Source: Thioalkalivibrio sp. HK1
Lineage (GTDB): Bacteria > Pseudomonadota > Gammaproteobacteria > HK1
Reading direction: 5' to 3'
DNA length: 64,000 nucleotides
Assembly (NCBI GenBank): GCA_000583135.1
Contig: JFBG01000011.1
Span: 1 to 64,000, forward strand
The position numbers and the translations under genes were made by a program. Shown one piece after another: positions 29,122 to 38,037 of the stretch; position 1 is the stretch's first letter, and every line of letters starts with the position of its first letter. A model generated the notes under the pieces. It was not told the DNA's origin. It ran no database searches and was given only the letters and a program-made list of their open reading frames with translations.

Positions 29122-30798
29122 ATGAACCCGATGCCTTTCGAGAAATACCGAGCCTTCGCCCCCGTCGATCTGCCGGATCGACAATGGCCCACCCGCCGGA
29201 TCGACCGCGCTCCCTCATGGTGCAGCGTGGACTTGCGCGATGGAAACCAAGCGTTGATCGATCCGATGGACGGTCGACGCAAGATGCACATGTTCCAAGC
29301 GCTGGTCGATATGGGTTTCAAGGAGATCGAGGTGGGCTTTCCTTCGGCCTCGAAAACCGATTTCGATTTCGTGCGCTTGCTGATCGAAGAGGATCGTATT
29401 CCGCCTGACGTTACCATCCAAGTGCTGACCCAAGCCCGGGACGAGTTGATCCGACGTACCTACGAAAGCCTCGCCGGTTGTCGGCGGGCGATCGTGCATC
29501 TTTATAACTCCACCTCGACCTTGCAGCGGCGGGTGGTTTTCGAAACGGATCGAGCCGGTATCGTCGAGATCGCCGTCAACGGGGCGCGCCTCGTTCGGGA
29601 ATTGGCGCAAAGCGCGCAAGAATCGGAGATCGTCTATCAATATTCGCCGGAGAGTTTTACCGGCACCGAGCTCGATTTCGCGGTCGAGATCTGCGAGGCG
29701 GTCTGCGATGTATGGGAGCCGACCCTTGACCGAAAGGCGATCATCAACCTCCCGGCTACGGTCGAGATGGCGACGCCCAATATCTATGCGGATCAGATCG
29801 AATGGTTCATTCGCCACTTTCGTTATCGGGATCGGTGCATCATCAGCCTTCATCCGCATAACGATCGCGGCACCGGAGTGGCCGCGGCCGAACTCGGGGT
29901 CATGGCGGGCGCGGATCGGGTGGAAGGAACCCTCTTCGGCAACGGTGAGCGTACCGGCAATGTCGATGTCGTCAACCTCGCCATGAACCTTTTTACCCAG
30001 GGCATCGATCCCGAACTCGATCTCTCCGATATCGATCGCCTCAAGGGAGTTGCGGAATTCTGCAATCAGCTACCGATTCACCCTCGCCACCCTTATGCGG
30101 GGGAGCTGGTCTATACCGCTTTTTCCGGCTCCCACCAAGATGCGATCAAGAAGGGCATGCAGGCTCTCGAGCGCAGCAATTCCCGTCAGTGGGAGGTGCC
30201 CTACCTGCCCTTGGATCCCAAGGATGTGGGGCGCGACTACGAGGCGATCATCCGCGTCAACAGTCAGTCGGGGAAAGGGGGCGTGGCCTATCTGATGAAG
30301 GCGGATCACGGCCTCGATCTCCCCCGCGGTCTGCAGATCGAGTTCAGCCGCACGGTGCAGCAAGCGACCGAGCGAAGCGGACGCGAGATCGACTCCGAGG
30401 AGATCCGAAGACTGTTCGAAAAGGAATATCTGCTCGGCGAAGGCACCTTTTCCTTGGTCGAGCACTGGTCCTTGCCCGATCCGGATGCCCCGGGCCAGCG
30501 TCGCCTCGATGCCGTCATCCGTCGCAACGGCGAAGATATCACGATCAAAGGGCGGGGCAATGGCCCCATCGCCGCTTTCGTGGATGCCTTGGAATCCGGC
30601 TGCGGAATCAAGATATCGGTGCGAGACTATAACGAGCATGCCTTGGGCAGAGGAGCGGACGCCACCGCCGTCGCTTATGTCGAGGTTGCCGACGAAGCGG
30701 GGAAGACCCTGTTCGGGGTCGGCAGAGATCCGAATATCACCATCGCCTCCTTGATGGCCATCTTGGGTGCGGTCAATCGCCATCTCGCCCGACGCTGA
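29122..30798 (+). CDS. leuA: 2-isopropylmalate synthase LeuA (long type)
   Basis: A 558-residue protein of the LeuA type-2 class, which starts MPFEKYR after either ATG 29122 or ATG 29131. The catalytic barrel shows SVDLRDGNQALIDPM (metal Asp), GFKEIEVGFPSASKTDFDF and SLHPHNDRGTGVAAAELG (metal His pair). The C-terminal LeuA dimer/allosteric domain runs from about residue 430 (QRRLDAVIRRNGEDITIKGRGNGP). It condenses acetyl-CoA and 2-oxoisovalerate, the first step of leucine synthesis, and is probably inhibited by leucine. No leader peptide or T-box is evident in the 290 bp upstream. leuBCD are not adjacent. Confidence 0.95.
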   Translation: MNPMPFEKYRAFAPVDLPDRQWPTRRIDRAPSWCSVDLRDGNQALIDPMDGRRKMHMFQALVDMGFKEIEVGFPSASKTDFDFVRLLIEEDRIPPDVTIQVLTQARDELIRRTYESLAGCRRAIVHLYNSTSTLQRRVVFETDRAGIVEIAVNGARLVRELAQSAQESEIVYQYSPESFTGTELDFAVEICEAVCDVWEPTLDRKAIINLPATVEMATPNIYADQIEWFIRHFRYRDRCIISLHPHNDRGTGVAAAELGVMAGADRVEGTLFGNGERTGNVDVVNLAMNLFTQGIDPELDLSDIDRLKGVAEFCNQLPIHPRHPYAGELVYTAFSGSHQDAIKKGMQALERSNSRQWEVPYLPLDPKDVGRDYEAIIRVNSQSGKGGVAYLMKADHGLDLPRGLQIEFSRTVQQATERSGREIDSEEIRRLFEKEYLLGEGTFSLVEHWSLPDPDAPGQRRLDAVIRRNGEDITIKGRGNGPIAAFVDALESGCGIKISVRDYNEHALGRGADATAVAYVEVADEAGKTLFGVGRDPNITIASLMAILGAVNRHLARR

Positions 30799-30820
30799 AC
30801 GAATCGATGGCTTTTTCGGT

Positions 30821-30836
30821 ATCCGGCGCGCCGGAT
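30821..30836. repeat. Perfect 16-bp palindrome
   Basis: ATCCGGCGCGCCGGAT is a perfect inverted repeat with no spacer in the 81-bp gap between leuA and the thioesterase. It is not followed by a T run, so it is not a classical terminator. A protein-binding site or chance are both possible. Confidence 0.35.
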
Positions 30837-30879
30837 TCGATGAACAACGCACTGCCATCAAAATGACGAACATATCGAA

Positions 30880-31377
30880 ATGACAAAGAAAGCGCAATCG
30901 CACGATGCACCCTTGCGCCTTTGGGAGGGCGAGGTGCTGCCTGCTTGGATCGATGCCAATGGCCATCTGAACGACGGTTATTATGCGGTGGCCTTTAGCG
31001 ATGCGACTTGGCGGGTGCAGGATTATTTGGGGATGGATGCGCATTACCGCGCCAAGACCGGCGGCACACTCTATTCCGTCGAGGCCCATTTTACGTGGGA
31101 GAGAGAACTGCTCTTGGGGCAGCGCATCCATACCGAGAGCCTGATCTTGGGAGCGGATGAAAAGCGCTTGCGCCTTTTTCAATTCCTTTTGGCGAGCGAT
31201 GAGAACATGGTCGCTGCGACCATGGATCTGATGTTGCTGCATGTCATACAACACGAGGGTTCGGTGCGGGTGAGCCCTTTTCCGCCCGAGATATCGGCAA
31301 GAGTGCAAGAGGTCGCCGCCGCCCATATAAATCTCGATCGACCGGTACAGGCGGGTCGCAAGATCCGGGATCTATGA
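30880..31377 (+). CDS. Hotdog-fold acyl-CoA thioesterase (betainyl-CoA thioesterase-like)
   Basis: A 165-residue single hotdog-domain protein. PAWIDANGHLNDGYYAVAFSDAT carries the conserved Asn-Gly-His-x-Asn and Tyr of 4HBT-like enzymes, and ERELLLGQRIHTESLILGAD the second conserved strand. The sequence feels closest to thioesterases paired with carnitine dehydrogenase, but no carnitine gene is nearby, so the acyl group is unknown. It follows leuA by 81 bp and could be co-transcribed. Confidence 0.72.
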   Translation: MTKKAQSHDAPLRLWEGEVLPAWIDANGHLNDGYYAVAFSDATWRVQDYLGMDAHYRAKTGGTLYSVEAHFTWERELLLGQRIHTESLILGADEKRLRLFQFLLASDENMVAATMDLMLLHVIQHEGSVRVSPFPPEISARVQEVAAAHINLDRPVQAGRKIRDL

Positions 31378-32103
31378 TGGCGAAAAGGCGAGCGATGCCG
31401 GCTATGGGATAATCGAAAAAAAGCTGCGATATGATGCCTCTATTTTGGAATGGGTACTTCCCCGTATAAATCCCGTCGAATAGGGTATATTCCTATGCCG
31501 ATCATGATGTTATTGATTGAATAGGGTTCTGATTTTTTTTATTTTATCAATCGAGATGCTCTTATTGTAATCTGACCCTTTCTTGCCATTTCGATTATGT
31601 TTGAATGATAGAAACGTACAAAGAGAAAAAGATGGAGTAATAACTAAAAAATCAATTGGAAAGTTAACTAAAAATCATCCGCCATGCGAGATAGATGCCT
31701 CGATGGGTTGCAGCCGATCCGTCAAGTGATATCGATACCCCCCTCTCTTTATCTTGACTTCCAGCCCTTGCGATTTTCATTCGATCAATTAGGTGGAGCC
31801 TTTGGTTTGTCGACGCTACACAGGGGGTGGCTTGCGCTGGAAATTTCATGCCGACAACTCGATGATCGATCGAATATCGACGTTGTACCGCCCGAAGTCG
31901 TCGATCGAGACTTTGAGTCAAGCGCTCTCGATCGGCGTCGATACCGGGCGCCATTGCTTTGTCCGCTCCATCGCTGACATCTCATCTCGATATCCCCATT
32001 TTCCCCCATGGCGTTTTCCCGGTCATGATAGAGGGTCGGGCGATGGAGGGCTTCGAGATATTCGGAAAACGCAAGTCCTTGGTACCGTTCCACACTTGGA
32101 TCG
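31378..32103. other. 726-bp gap, AT-rich on the left, no convincing gene
   Basis: From about 31430 to 31690 the DNA is much richer in A and T than its surroundings (runs such as TTTTTTTATTTTATC). From 31700 to 32100 three frames are open in part, but none gives a protein I recognise or a plausible start. It may be a decayed gene or mobile-element remnant. No CRISPR, tRNA or clear terminator is seen. Confidence 0.5.
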
Positions 32104-33291
32104 TTAGATCGATCCGCCGGTCAGCGAATCCGCGTGGCGCTCGATATAGCGCACCACGCGTTCCAGTCCGTTGCGCAGGCGGTCGTGGCTCATCGCAAAG
32201 CAGATCCGGAAGCATTCTTCGTTGCCCGGGCCGAAGGTATATCCGGGGGCGATACCGACATCCTCCTCGTCCAAAATCCCCTCGGCCAAGGCGAAACTCG
32301 ATCGCAATCCGGGAAGGCGAGGGAAGGCGTAGAACGCACCTTGCGGGGGCGTGAATTCCAGCCGCCGACAGGATCCCAAAACCTCCTCGGTGATCTCGCG
32401 TCCGCGAGTGTATTGCGCCCGTAGCCGCGCGACAACGTCCTGCTCTTCGAGGGCGCTGATAGCCGCCTGCTGCACGAAGACCGTGGCCCCGGTGTTATAG
32501 CACTCGCACAGAACCGCCCATGCCTTGGCGAAATGGGCCGGACCCACCGCCCAGCCGATCCTCCAACCGGTCATTGCCCAAGCCTTGGAAAAGCCGCTGA
32601 CCACCACCACCGGATCATCGGCGCGGGTCAAGCGCAGGAAAGACGGAGCGGCATCGCTATCGTCGAAAATATTGCGGTGGTAGACCTCGTCGGCGATCAG
32701 CAGGATATTGCGCTCGCGGCAGATTTCGAGCAACTCCGCCTGCTGCTCGGCGGGCATGACCCATCCGGTCGGATTGCAGGGGGTGTTGACGAAGATCGAG
32801 CGGGTGTTCGGGCGCAATGCCGCGCGTAGATCGTTCATCGAAAGGAACCAGCCATCGCGGCCGTGACGTTGACGCACGAAGTCGATGGCGGCCCCGGTTG
32901 CCCGGTAGCTGTTCTCGATATTGGGCCAGTTGGGGCTGACGATCAGCGCATGATCGCCATGACCTGCACCCATCCGGGCGGCGATGGTGATTCCGAGCAT
33001 CGTGGAGCCGGGCACGACGATCCGCACCGGATCGATGTCGATCCCGTAAAGCCGATCGAGGTACCCCTTGATGGCGAGGCATAGATCCCGCCGGCCTTGG
33101 GGGTAGTCGTAGAAGGTATCGCCATCGTCGAGGGCGCGCTTGGCGGCATTGCGGATCCTCTCGTCGGTGGCGATATCACCCTCGCCGAACCAAAGCGGAA
33201 TCACCTTCGGATCATCCATCCGTTTGGCGGCGATGCGGGTGATGCCATTTTGTTGCAAGGAGGCGATATCGGCATGCAAAGGCGAGTTCAT
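32104..33291 (-). CDS. Class I/II PLP-dependent aminotransferase (AspC-like)
   Basis: A 395-residue protein of fold type I. NTPCNPTGW binds the cofactor, LLIADEVYHRNIF gives the Asp and Tyr, and VVSGFSKAWAMTGWRIGW contains the Schiff-base Lys. A C-terminal Arg (CFRICFA) contacts the substrate carboxylate. It transfers amino groups between an amino acid and a 2-oxo acid; specificity cannot be read. It lies 33 bp downstream of the class III aminotransferase in the same direction, probably one operon. Confidence 0.88.
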   Translation of the reverse strand: MNSPLHADIASLQQNGITRIAAKRMDDPKVIPLWFGEGDIATDERIRNAAKRALDDGDTFYDYPQGRRDLCLAIKGYLDRLYGIDIDPVRIVVPGSTMLGITIAARMGAGHGDHALIVSPNWPNIENSYRATGAAIDFVRQRHGRDGWFLSMNDLRAALRPNTRSIFVNTPCNPTGWVMPAEQQAELLEICRERNILLIADEVYHRNIFDDSDAAPSFLRLTRADDPVVVVSGFSKAWAMTGWRIGWAVGPAHFAKAWAVLCECYNTGATVFVQQAAISALEEQDVVARLRAQYTRGREITEEVLGSCRRLEFTPPQGAFYAFPRLPGLRSSFALAEGILDEEDVGIAPGYTFGPGNEECFRICFAMSHDRLRNGLERVVRYIERHADSLTGGSI

Positions 33292-33324
33292 GGTGAGTGA
33301 TTTCGCTCCGTGGATGGGGGTTCG

Positions 33325-34734
33325 TCAGGCTCGAAGATCGTGGCCCGTCATCTGCGAGAGATCCGAGACGGTGGCTTCGATCGACTCGCGCAAGATGGAG
33401 ACGATTCGATCGATATCCTTCATATCGAGGATCAAGGCCGGTGAAAGGACGCATAGATTGCGAATCGGACGTACGATCAACCCCCGCTCTTGGGCGTGCA
33501 GATCCACCATCTTGCCCACGTCGATTTCATCGGGGAAGAGTTTTTTCGTCGATCGATCTTCCACCAGTTCGACGCAGAGCATGAAATGACTGCCTCGCAC
33601 GTCGCCGACGATCGGCAAATCGCTCAGGGTTTTCAGGCGCTCCAAAAAGTAGTCGCCGGTCTGTTGTACCTTGGCGCAAAGATCCTCGCGTTCCATCACC
33701 TCGATATTGGCCAAGGCGACGGCGCACGCCACCGCATGCCCGGAATAGGTGAATCCGTGCGAGAAAATACCGCCATCGGCCCTTGGCCTTGAGATTCCCT
33801 CGTAGATACGATCCGAGACCAGCGTGACCCCCAGCGGGATATAGCCCGATGTGATCCCCTTGGCGGCGACGATCATATCCGGCTGTACGTCGAACAAGTC
33901 TCGGCTGGCGAAGAAGCGACCCAAGCGGGCGAAGGCGGTGACCACCTCGTCGGAGACATAGAGGATGCCATGCCTTTCGCAGATCCCCTTCATGCGTCGG
34001 TGATAGCCCGTCGGTGCCATCAGGACTCCGCCGGCCCCCATGATCGGCTCGGCGAAGAAGCAAGCGATATTCTCCTCGCCGAGCTCGGTGATCTTCTCTT
34101 CGAACTCCTGCGCCAAAAAGTCGCAATATTCGGATTCGCTTCGGATCCCTTCGGGCATCCGATAGCAGTTCGCCTCCGAGATGTGGTGGACCAATCCCTT
34201 CGGGAAATGAAATCCCGCCTTTTCGTCCATCTTCCCCGAAAGGGCGGCGGTCAAGAATGTGCTGCCATGATAGGCGTTGCGCCTCGAGATCAACAAACGT
34301 CTCGATGATTGACCGATGGTGTCGAAATAATAATGGGCGATACGAACCGCGCTTTCGTTGGCCGCCGAGCCGCCGGTGCTGTAAAAAACATGATTGAGAT
34401 CGCCCGGAGCGAGAGCGGCCAAACGGGCGGCGAGTTCGGTTGCCGGGGGGTTGCCGATATTGGTGAAATAGGAGTATTGGGGCAAGGCGGTCAACTGGGC
34501 CGCGGCGGCGTCGATCAGCTCCTTTCGTCCATAACCGAGATTTGCGAACCATAATCCGCCCATGCCGTCGATATAGCGATTGCCTTGGGCATCCTCGACG
34601 AAGGCTCCTTCGCCCCGGACCATGATCGTCGAGCCGTTTTCTTTCCAGTCGGCAAAATCCGTCCAAGGATGGATGCAGTGATCGAGATCGGCTCGGTGCA
34701 ATCCATCGGGGTCGTGGTTTCTCAGAACTTTCAT
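33325..34734 (-). CDS. Class III omega-aminotransferase (pyruvate- or 2-oxoglutarate-dependent)
   Basis: A 469-residue protein. YIDGMGGLWFANLGYGR, FYSTGGSAANESAVRIA, NAYHGSTFLTAALSG, AEPIMGAGGVLMAP and VSDEVVTAFARLGRFF are class III markers. The PLP Lys is in VAAKGITSGYIPLG. Relatives act on putrescine, beta-alanine, taurine or hypotaurine with pyruvate as acceptor. The divergent alanine dehydrogenase could recycle the alanine so formed. This coupling is known for taurine:pyruvate transaminase systems and is inferred here. Confidence 0.88.
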   Translation of the reverse strand: MKVLRNHDPDGLHRADLDHCIHPWTDFADWKENGSTIMVRGEGAFVEDAQGNRYIDGMGGLWFANLGYGRKELIDAAAAQLTALPQYSYFTNIGNPPATELAARLAALAPGDLNHVFYSTGGSAANESAVRIAHYYFDTIGQSSRRLLISRRNAYHGSTFLTAALSGKMDEKAGFHFPKGLVHHISEANCYRMPEGIRSESEYCDFLAQEFEEKITELGEENIACFFAEPIMGAGGVLMAPTGYHRRMKGICERHGILYVSDEVVTAFARLGRFFASRDLFDVQPDMIVAAKGITSGYIPLGVTLVSDRIYEGISRPRADGGIFSHGFTYSGHAVACAVALANIEVMEREDLCAKVQQTGDYFLERLKTLSDLPIVGDVRGSHFMLCVELVEDRSTKKLFPDEIDVGKMVDLHAQERGLIVRPIRNLCVLSPALILDMKDIDRIVSILRESIEATVSDLSQMTGHDLRA

Positions 34735-35273
34735 TTTCTTCGGTTCTCGGTTGGTTTCGATGACGAGGTTTTTGTCGGTCGGGGCGGCGATGCCGTCGAG
34801 GGCGAGCGAAGGTACGATCTCTCGATCATCCCCGGTTGCATTGTAGTCAATGCCAAGGGATCATTTTGCGAATCACTCCATCGGTTATCTCGATCGCCGA
34901 TCTCGATCGCCCAAGGAGTCATCGAGAGTATTTTCTCGATCGAACCCGAGCCTTGCGCCCGATAATACGCTGATCCGAGGATCGGATTCGAAGGCCCTTT
35001 TCAAGGGGCGTTGGATGCAAGGGATTCGAGGGAAGAACGGTGCGGATCGGATGGTTTCGATTCCAAAGCGATTCGGATCGAAAAAAATGTGCACGGCATA
35101 GGCGATTCGGTGTCCAATTCATGCAAGAATCTCGTGTTTTTTTCGAAGACGGGGGATCGACCGAGAGTCCGACATGATTCGAGGTCAAGTGTTTTTTAAG
35201 ATTCGATCGAAGGGATCGATGCTTCTTGTTGATTTGTCTGTTCGATCATTCTCCTAAAAAGGGGGTCGTTGCG
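34735..35273. other. 539-bp divergent intergenic region
   Basis: The space separates the class III transaminase from alanine dehydrogenase, so it should carry both promoters. Reading frames here are short and unconvincing. GATCG and TCGAT words are dense. A poly-T stretch is present near 35138-35144 and again near 35190. I see no riboswitch or protein gene. Confidence 0.5.
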
Positions 35274-36392
35274 ATGCTTATCGGGGTGCCGAAGGAAATC
35301 AAGAATCACGAATATCGTGTGGGTCTGACTCCTCAAAGCGTGCAGGAGCTGACGGTGCACGGCCACCGGGTGCTGGTGGAGACCGGTGCCGGTAGCGGAA
35401 TCGGATCTGCGGATGAGGAGTACGAGGCCGCAGGGGCCCAAATAGCCCTCGATGCGAGCGAAGTCTTTTCCCAAGCGGAAATGATCGTCAAGGTCAAGGA
35501 GCCGCAGGCGGGCGAAAGGGCGATGCTGCGCGAGGAGCAGATCCTCTTCACCTATTTGCATCTCGCTCCCGACCGCCCTCAAACCGATGACCTCATGCGT
35601 AGCAAGGCGGTTTGCATCGCTTACGAGACGGTCACATCGCCTGCCGGTGGGTTGCCTTTGCTGGCTCCGATGTCGGAGGTCGCCGGTCGGCTTTCGATTC
35701 AGGCGGCGGCTCATTGTCTGGAGAGGGTGCACGGCGGCAAGGGCGTGTTGATGGGCGGGGTGCCCGGGGTGTCGCCGGCGAAGGTCGTGGTGATCGGCGG
35801 GGGGATGGTCGGGACCCATGCGGCGGATGTCGCGGTGGGGATGGGGGCCGATACCACCGTGATCGATCGTTCGCCGGATGCGCTCAGATCCCTTTGGCGG
35901 CAATTCGGCCATTCTCTGCTCACCGCCTACTCCACGCGCAGTTCGATCGAGCGTTCGGTGCTCGAGGCGGATGTGGTGATCGGCGGGGTCTTGGTTCCGG
36001 GGGCGGCGGCACCGAAGCTGGTCAGCGCGCAGATGATTCGCGAGATGAAGCCGGGATCGGTGGTGGTGGATGTCGCTATCGATCAGGGGGGATGCTTCGA
36101 GACCTCCCGTCCGACCACCCACAGCGATCCCACCTACATCGTCGACGATGTGGTGCATTATTGCGTTGCGAATATGCCCGGAGCGGTACCGCGTACATCC
36201 ACCTTCGCCCTCAACAATGTCACCTTGCCGCATGTGCTGACCCTTGCCGACAAGGGCTATCGCAAGGCCCTGCAAGAAGATCCCCATTTGCGCGAGGGGC
36301 TCAATGTCCACGCCGGGGAGATCACATGCCTTGAGGTGGCCAAGGCCTTCGACTATCCCTTCAAACCCGCACTCGAGGCCCTTGCGGCCTGA
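35274..36392 (+). CDS. ald: Alanine dehydrogenase
   Basis: A 372-residue protein starts at ATG 35274 behind AAAAAGGGGGTC (MLIGVPKEIKNHEYRVGLTP, the conserved N-terminus). KVKEPQAGE and FTYLHLAPDRPQT hold the substrate Lys and His. VVVIGGGMVGTHAADVAVGMG is the NAD-binding Rossmann motif. It interconverts alanine and pyruvate plus ammonia with NAD. Placed divergently from a class III transaminase, it may regenerate pyruvate and release ammonium during amine catabolism. Confidence 0.96.
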   Translation: MLIGVPKEIKNHEYRVGLTPQSVQELTVHGHRVLVETGAGSGIGSADEEYEAAGAQIALDASEVFSQAEMIVKVKEPQAGERAMLREEQILFTYLHLAPDRPQTDDLMRSKAVCIAYETVTSPAGGLPLLAPMSEVAGRLSIQAAAHCLERVHGGKGVLMGGVPGVSPAKVVVIGGGMVGTHAADVAVGMGADTTVIDRSPDALRSLWRQFGHSLLTAYSTRSSIERSVLEADVVIGGVLVPGAAAPKLVSAQMIREMKPGSVVVDVAIDQGGCFETSRPTTHSDPTYIVDDVVHYCVANMPGAVPRTSTFALNNVTLPHVLTLADKGYRKALQEDPHLREGLNVHAGEITCLEVAKAFDYPFKPALEALAA

Positions 36393-36406
36393 TCGCTTCG
36401 GCGATC
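36391..36406 (+). terminator. Hairpin overlapping the ald stop region (weak terminator candidate)
   Basis: GATCGC-TTCG-GCGATC forms a 6-bp stem with a stable TTCG tetraloop immediately at the end of ald, between ald and the convergent ilvE. No T run follows, so it may stabilise mRNA ends rather than terminate transcription by itself. Confidence 0.35.
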
Positions 36407-36553
36407 ATCCATAGCCGTCGATCGCGGTTGCGGATGGATATTGGCCCTTGGATTCCCTTGCGGTCCGATCTCGGATCGCAAGGGAGTCGGGGGAAGGAAT
36501 TCGAGCGGACGGGTCGATTCGGTACGAATCCGATGCGATCCGAACGATATGAC

Positions 36554-37492
36554 CTACACGCCGGTCAACCACTCCATGGCATCTTCGCTGCGGGCGCCGG
36601 TGATCGAGAAGAATCGCTCTTGTAATCGACGCACAACGGGCCCGACCTCTCCGCTCCCGATCGCTAGCCGATCCACGCTGATGAGCGGGGTGATTTCCCA
36701 TGCCGTGCCGCAAAAAAAGGCCTCGTCGGCGGCGACGAGTTCGCTGCGATCGATCTCCCGCTCCACCACTTCGATCCCCAACCCCTCGCATAGCCGGATC
36801 ACCGTGCTTCGGGTAATGCTTTCGAGGATATCGCTGGTGATCGGCGGCGTGATCGCCTTGCCGTTTCGCACCATGAACATGCACATCCCCGGCCCTTCGG
36901 CGACCTTGCCGCGAGCGTTGAGCAAAATGGCGGTATCGTAGCCATCGGCCTGCGCTTGCATCGTTGCCAAGCGTCCGTTTTGGTAGTTGGCATTGCACTT
37001 CACCCGCATCGGCATCGCGCTGTCGGGGACTCTTTGCCAAGAGCTGATATGCGCGGTGCAGCCGGTTTTCGTCCAGGGAATGTCTTTCCTCGGGGAGGCG
37101 ACGATCGAAAGACCGATGGGACCGGTGGTGGCCGGAGATCCATAGCCCTTGACGAAGACGGTGATCATGATATGTATGTTCTCTTCGAAGGCGTTCGCCC
37201 TTAGCAGTTCAAGGACTTTTTCCGCAACGAAGGGGGCGGGCAGAATCTCGTCGAAACGCATGAATCTTTGCGAGAACTCCAGTCTTTCGAGGTGCTCTTC
37301 GAGTTGTAGGAGAAACAGCCCTTTTTTGTCCGGATTCCAGTAGCCCCGCACCCCCTCGAAGACACCGGCGCCGAATTTGAAGCCCACGCTCGCCACGTGC
37401 ACCCGAGCGTCTTCCCATGGAAGAATGCGATCGTCGAGATAGATGAAGCGAGCGGGAGGGGATGAATCCAAAGACGATGATGGTGAAGGCAT
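36554..37492 (-). CDS. ilvE: Branched-chain amino acid aminotransferase
   Basis: A 312-residue fold-type-IV transaminase. The start ATG 37492 (MPSPSSS) precedes the conserved RFIYLDDRILPWEDARVHVASVGFKFGAGVFEGVRGYW. The PLP Lys lies in MRVKCNANYQNG. GYDTAILLNARGKVAEGPGMCMFMVRNG and CGTAWEITPLISVD complete the active site. It performs the last step of Ile, Leu and Val synthesis. The Met-Cys-Met in place of the usual Asn-x-Phe after the EG motif is slightly unusual. It lies 19 bp downstream of hspQ in the same direction. Confidence 0.9.
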   Translation of the reverse strand: MPSPSSSLDSSPPARFIYLDDRILPWEDARVHVASVGFKFGAGVFEGVRGYWNPDKKGLFLLQLEEHLERLEFSQRFMRFDEILPAPFVAEKVLELLRANAFEENIHIMITVFVKGYGSPATTGPIGLSIVASPRKDIPWTKTGCTAHISSWQRVPDSAMPMRVKCNANYQNGRLATMQAQADGYDTAILLNARGKVAEGPGMCMFMVRNGKAITPPITSDILESITRSTVIRLCEGLGIEVVEREIDRSELVAADEAFFCGTAWEITPLISVDRLAIGSGEVGPVVRRLQERFFSITGARSEDAMEWLTGV

Positions 37493-37511
37493 GGGGTGGA
37501 ATCCGATTTGC

Positions 37512-37844
37512 TCAGTGAAGGTGGTGTTGATGAAGGATATAACGCCCGTCATGCGGTTCTTCTTCGAAGAAATGCTGGATATAGGGGTGTCCGACGGGCT
37601 CGCCGGAGTTGTCCACCAGTAGATTTTGCTCCGAGACATAGGCCACATAAGTGGTCGTTTCGTTCTCGGCCAGCAGGTGATAGAAAGGCTGATTCTTGTC
37701 GGGGCGGATATTTTCCGGGATCGACCGCCACCACTCCTCGGTGTTGTTGAATACGGGGTCGACGTCGAAGATCACCCCTCTAAAGGGATGAACCCGGTGG
37801 CGGACGATTTGTCCAACTCGAAATTTCGCGATCTTCTCGGACAT
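37512..37844 (-). CDS. hspQ: Heat-shock protein HspQ
   Basis: A 110-residue protein starts at ATG 37844 (MSEKIAKFRVGQIVRHRVHPFRGVIFDVDP). The NTEEWW, NQPFYHLLAENE and YVAYVSEQNLL motifs are typical of the hemimethylated-DNA-binding (YccV-like) fold. In E. coli HspQ binds DNA and acts as a specificity factor for Lon, whose gene is also in this window at 52329. It is followed closely by ilvE. Confidence 0.92.
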   Translation of the reverse strand: MSEKIAKFRVGQIVRHRVHPFRGVIFDVDPVFNNTEEWWRSIPENIRPDKNQPFYHLLAENETTTYVAYVSEQNLLVDNSGEPVGHPYIQHFFEEEPHDGRYILHQHHLH

Positions 37845-38037
37845 GGCCTTGGATGTGGTGGCGAATGGCGGAATTTCAAGAACGCTCGACCGATCGAACG
37901 AGCTTCGATGACCGAGATCGATGATGATCACAGCCATTCCCCCATGATAAACGGAATTCCTTTCGATTCGGCATAATCAAAGCACCGGCACGATCCGGCG
38001 GATATTCGCTTCGAGGCCCTCGATTCATCATAGACCG

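Noticed and set aside
34735..35273. Glycine or other riboswitch ahead of alanine dehydrogenase
   Set aside because: No conserved aptamer core could be found by eye.
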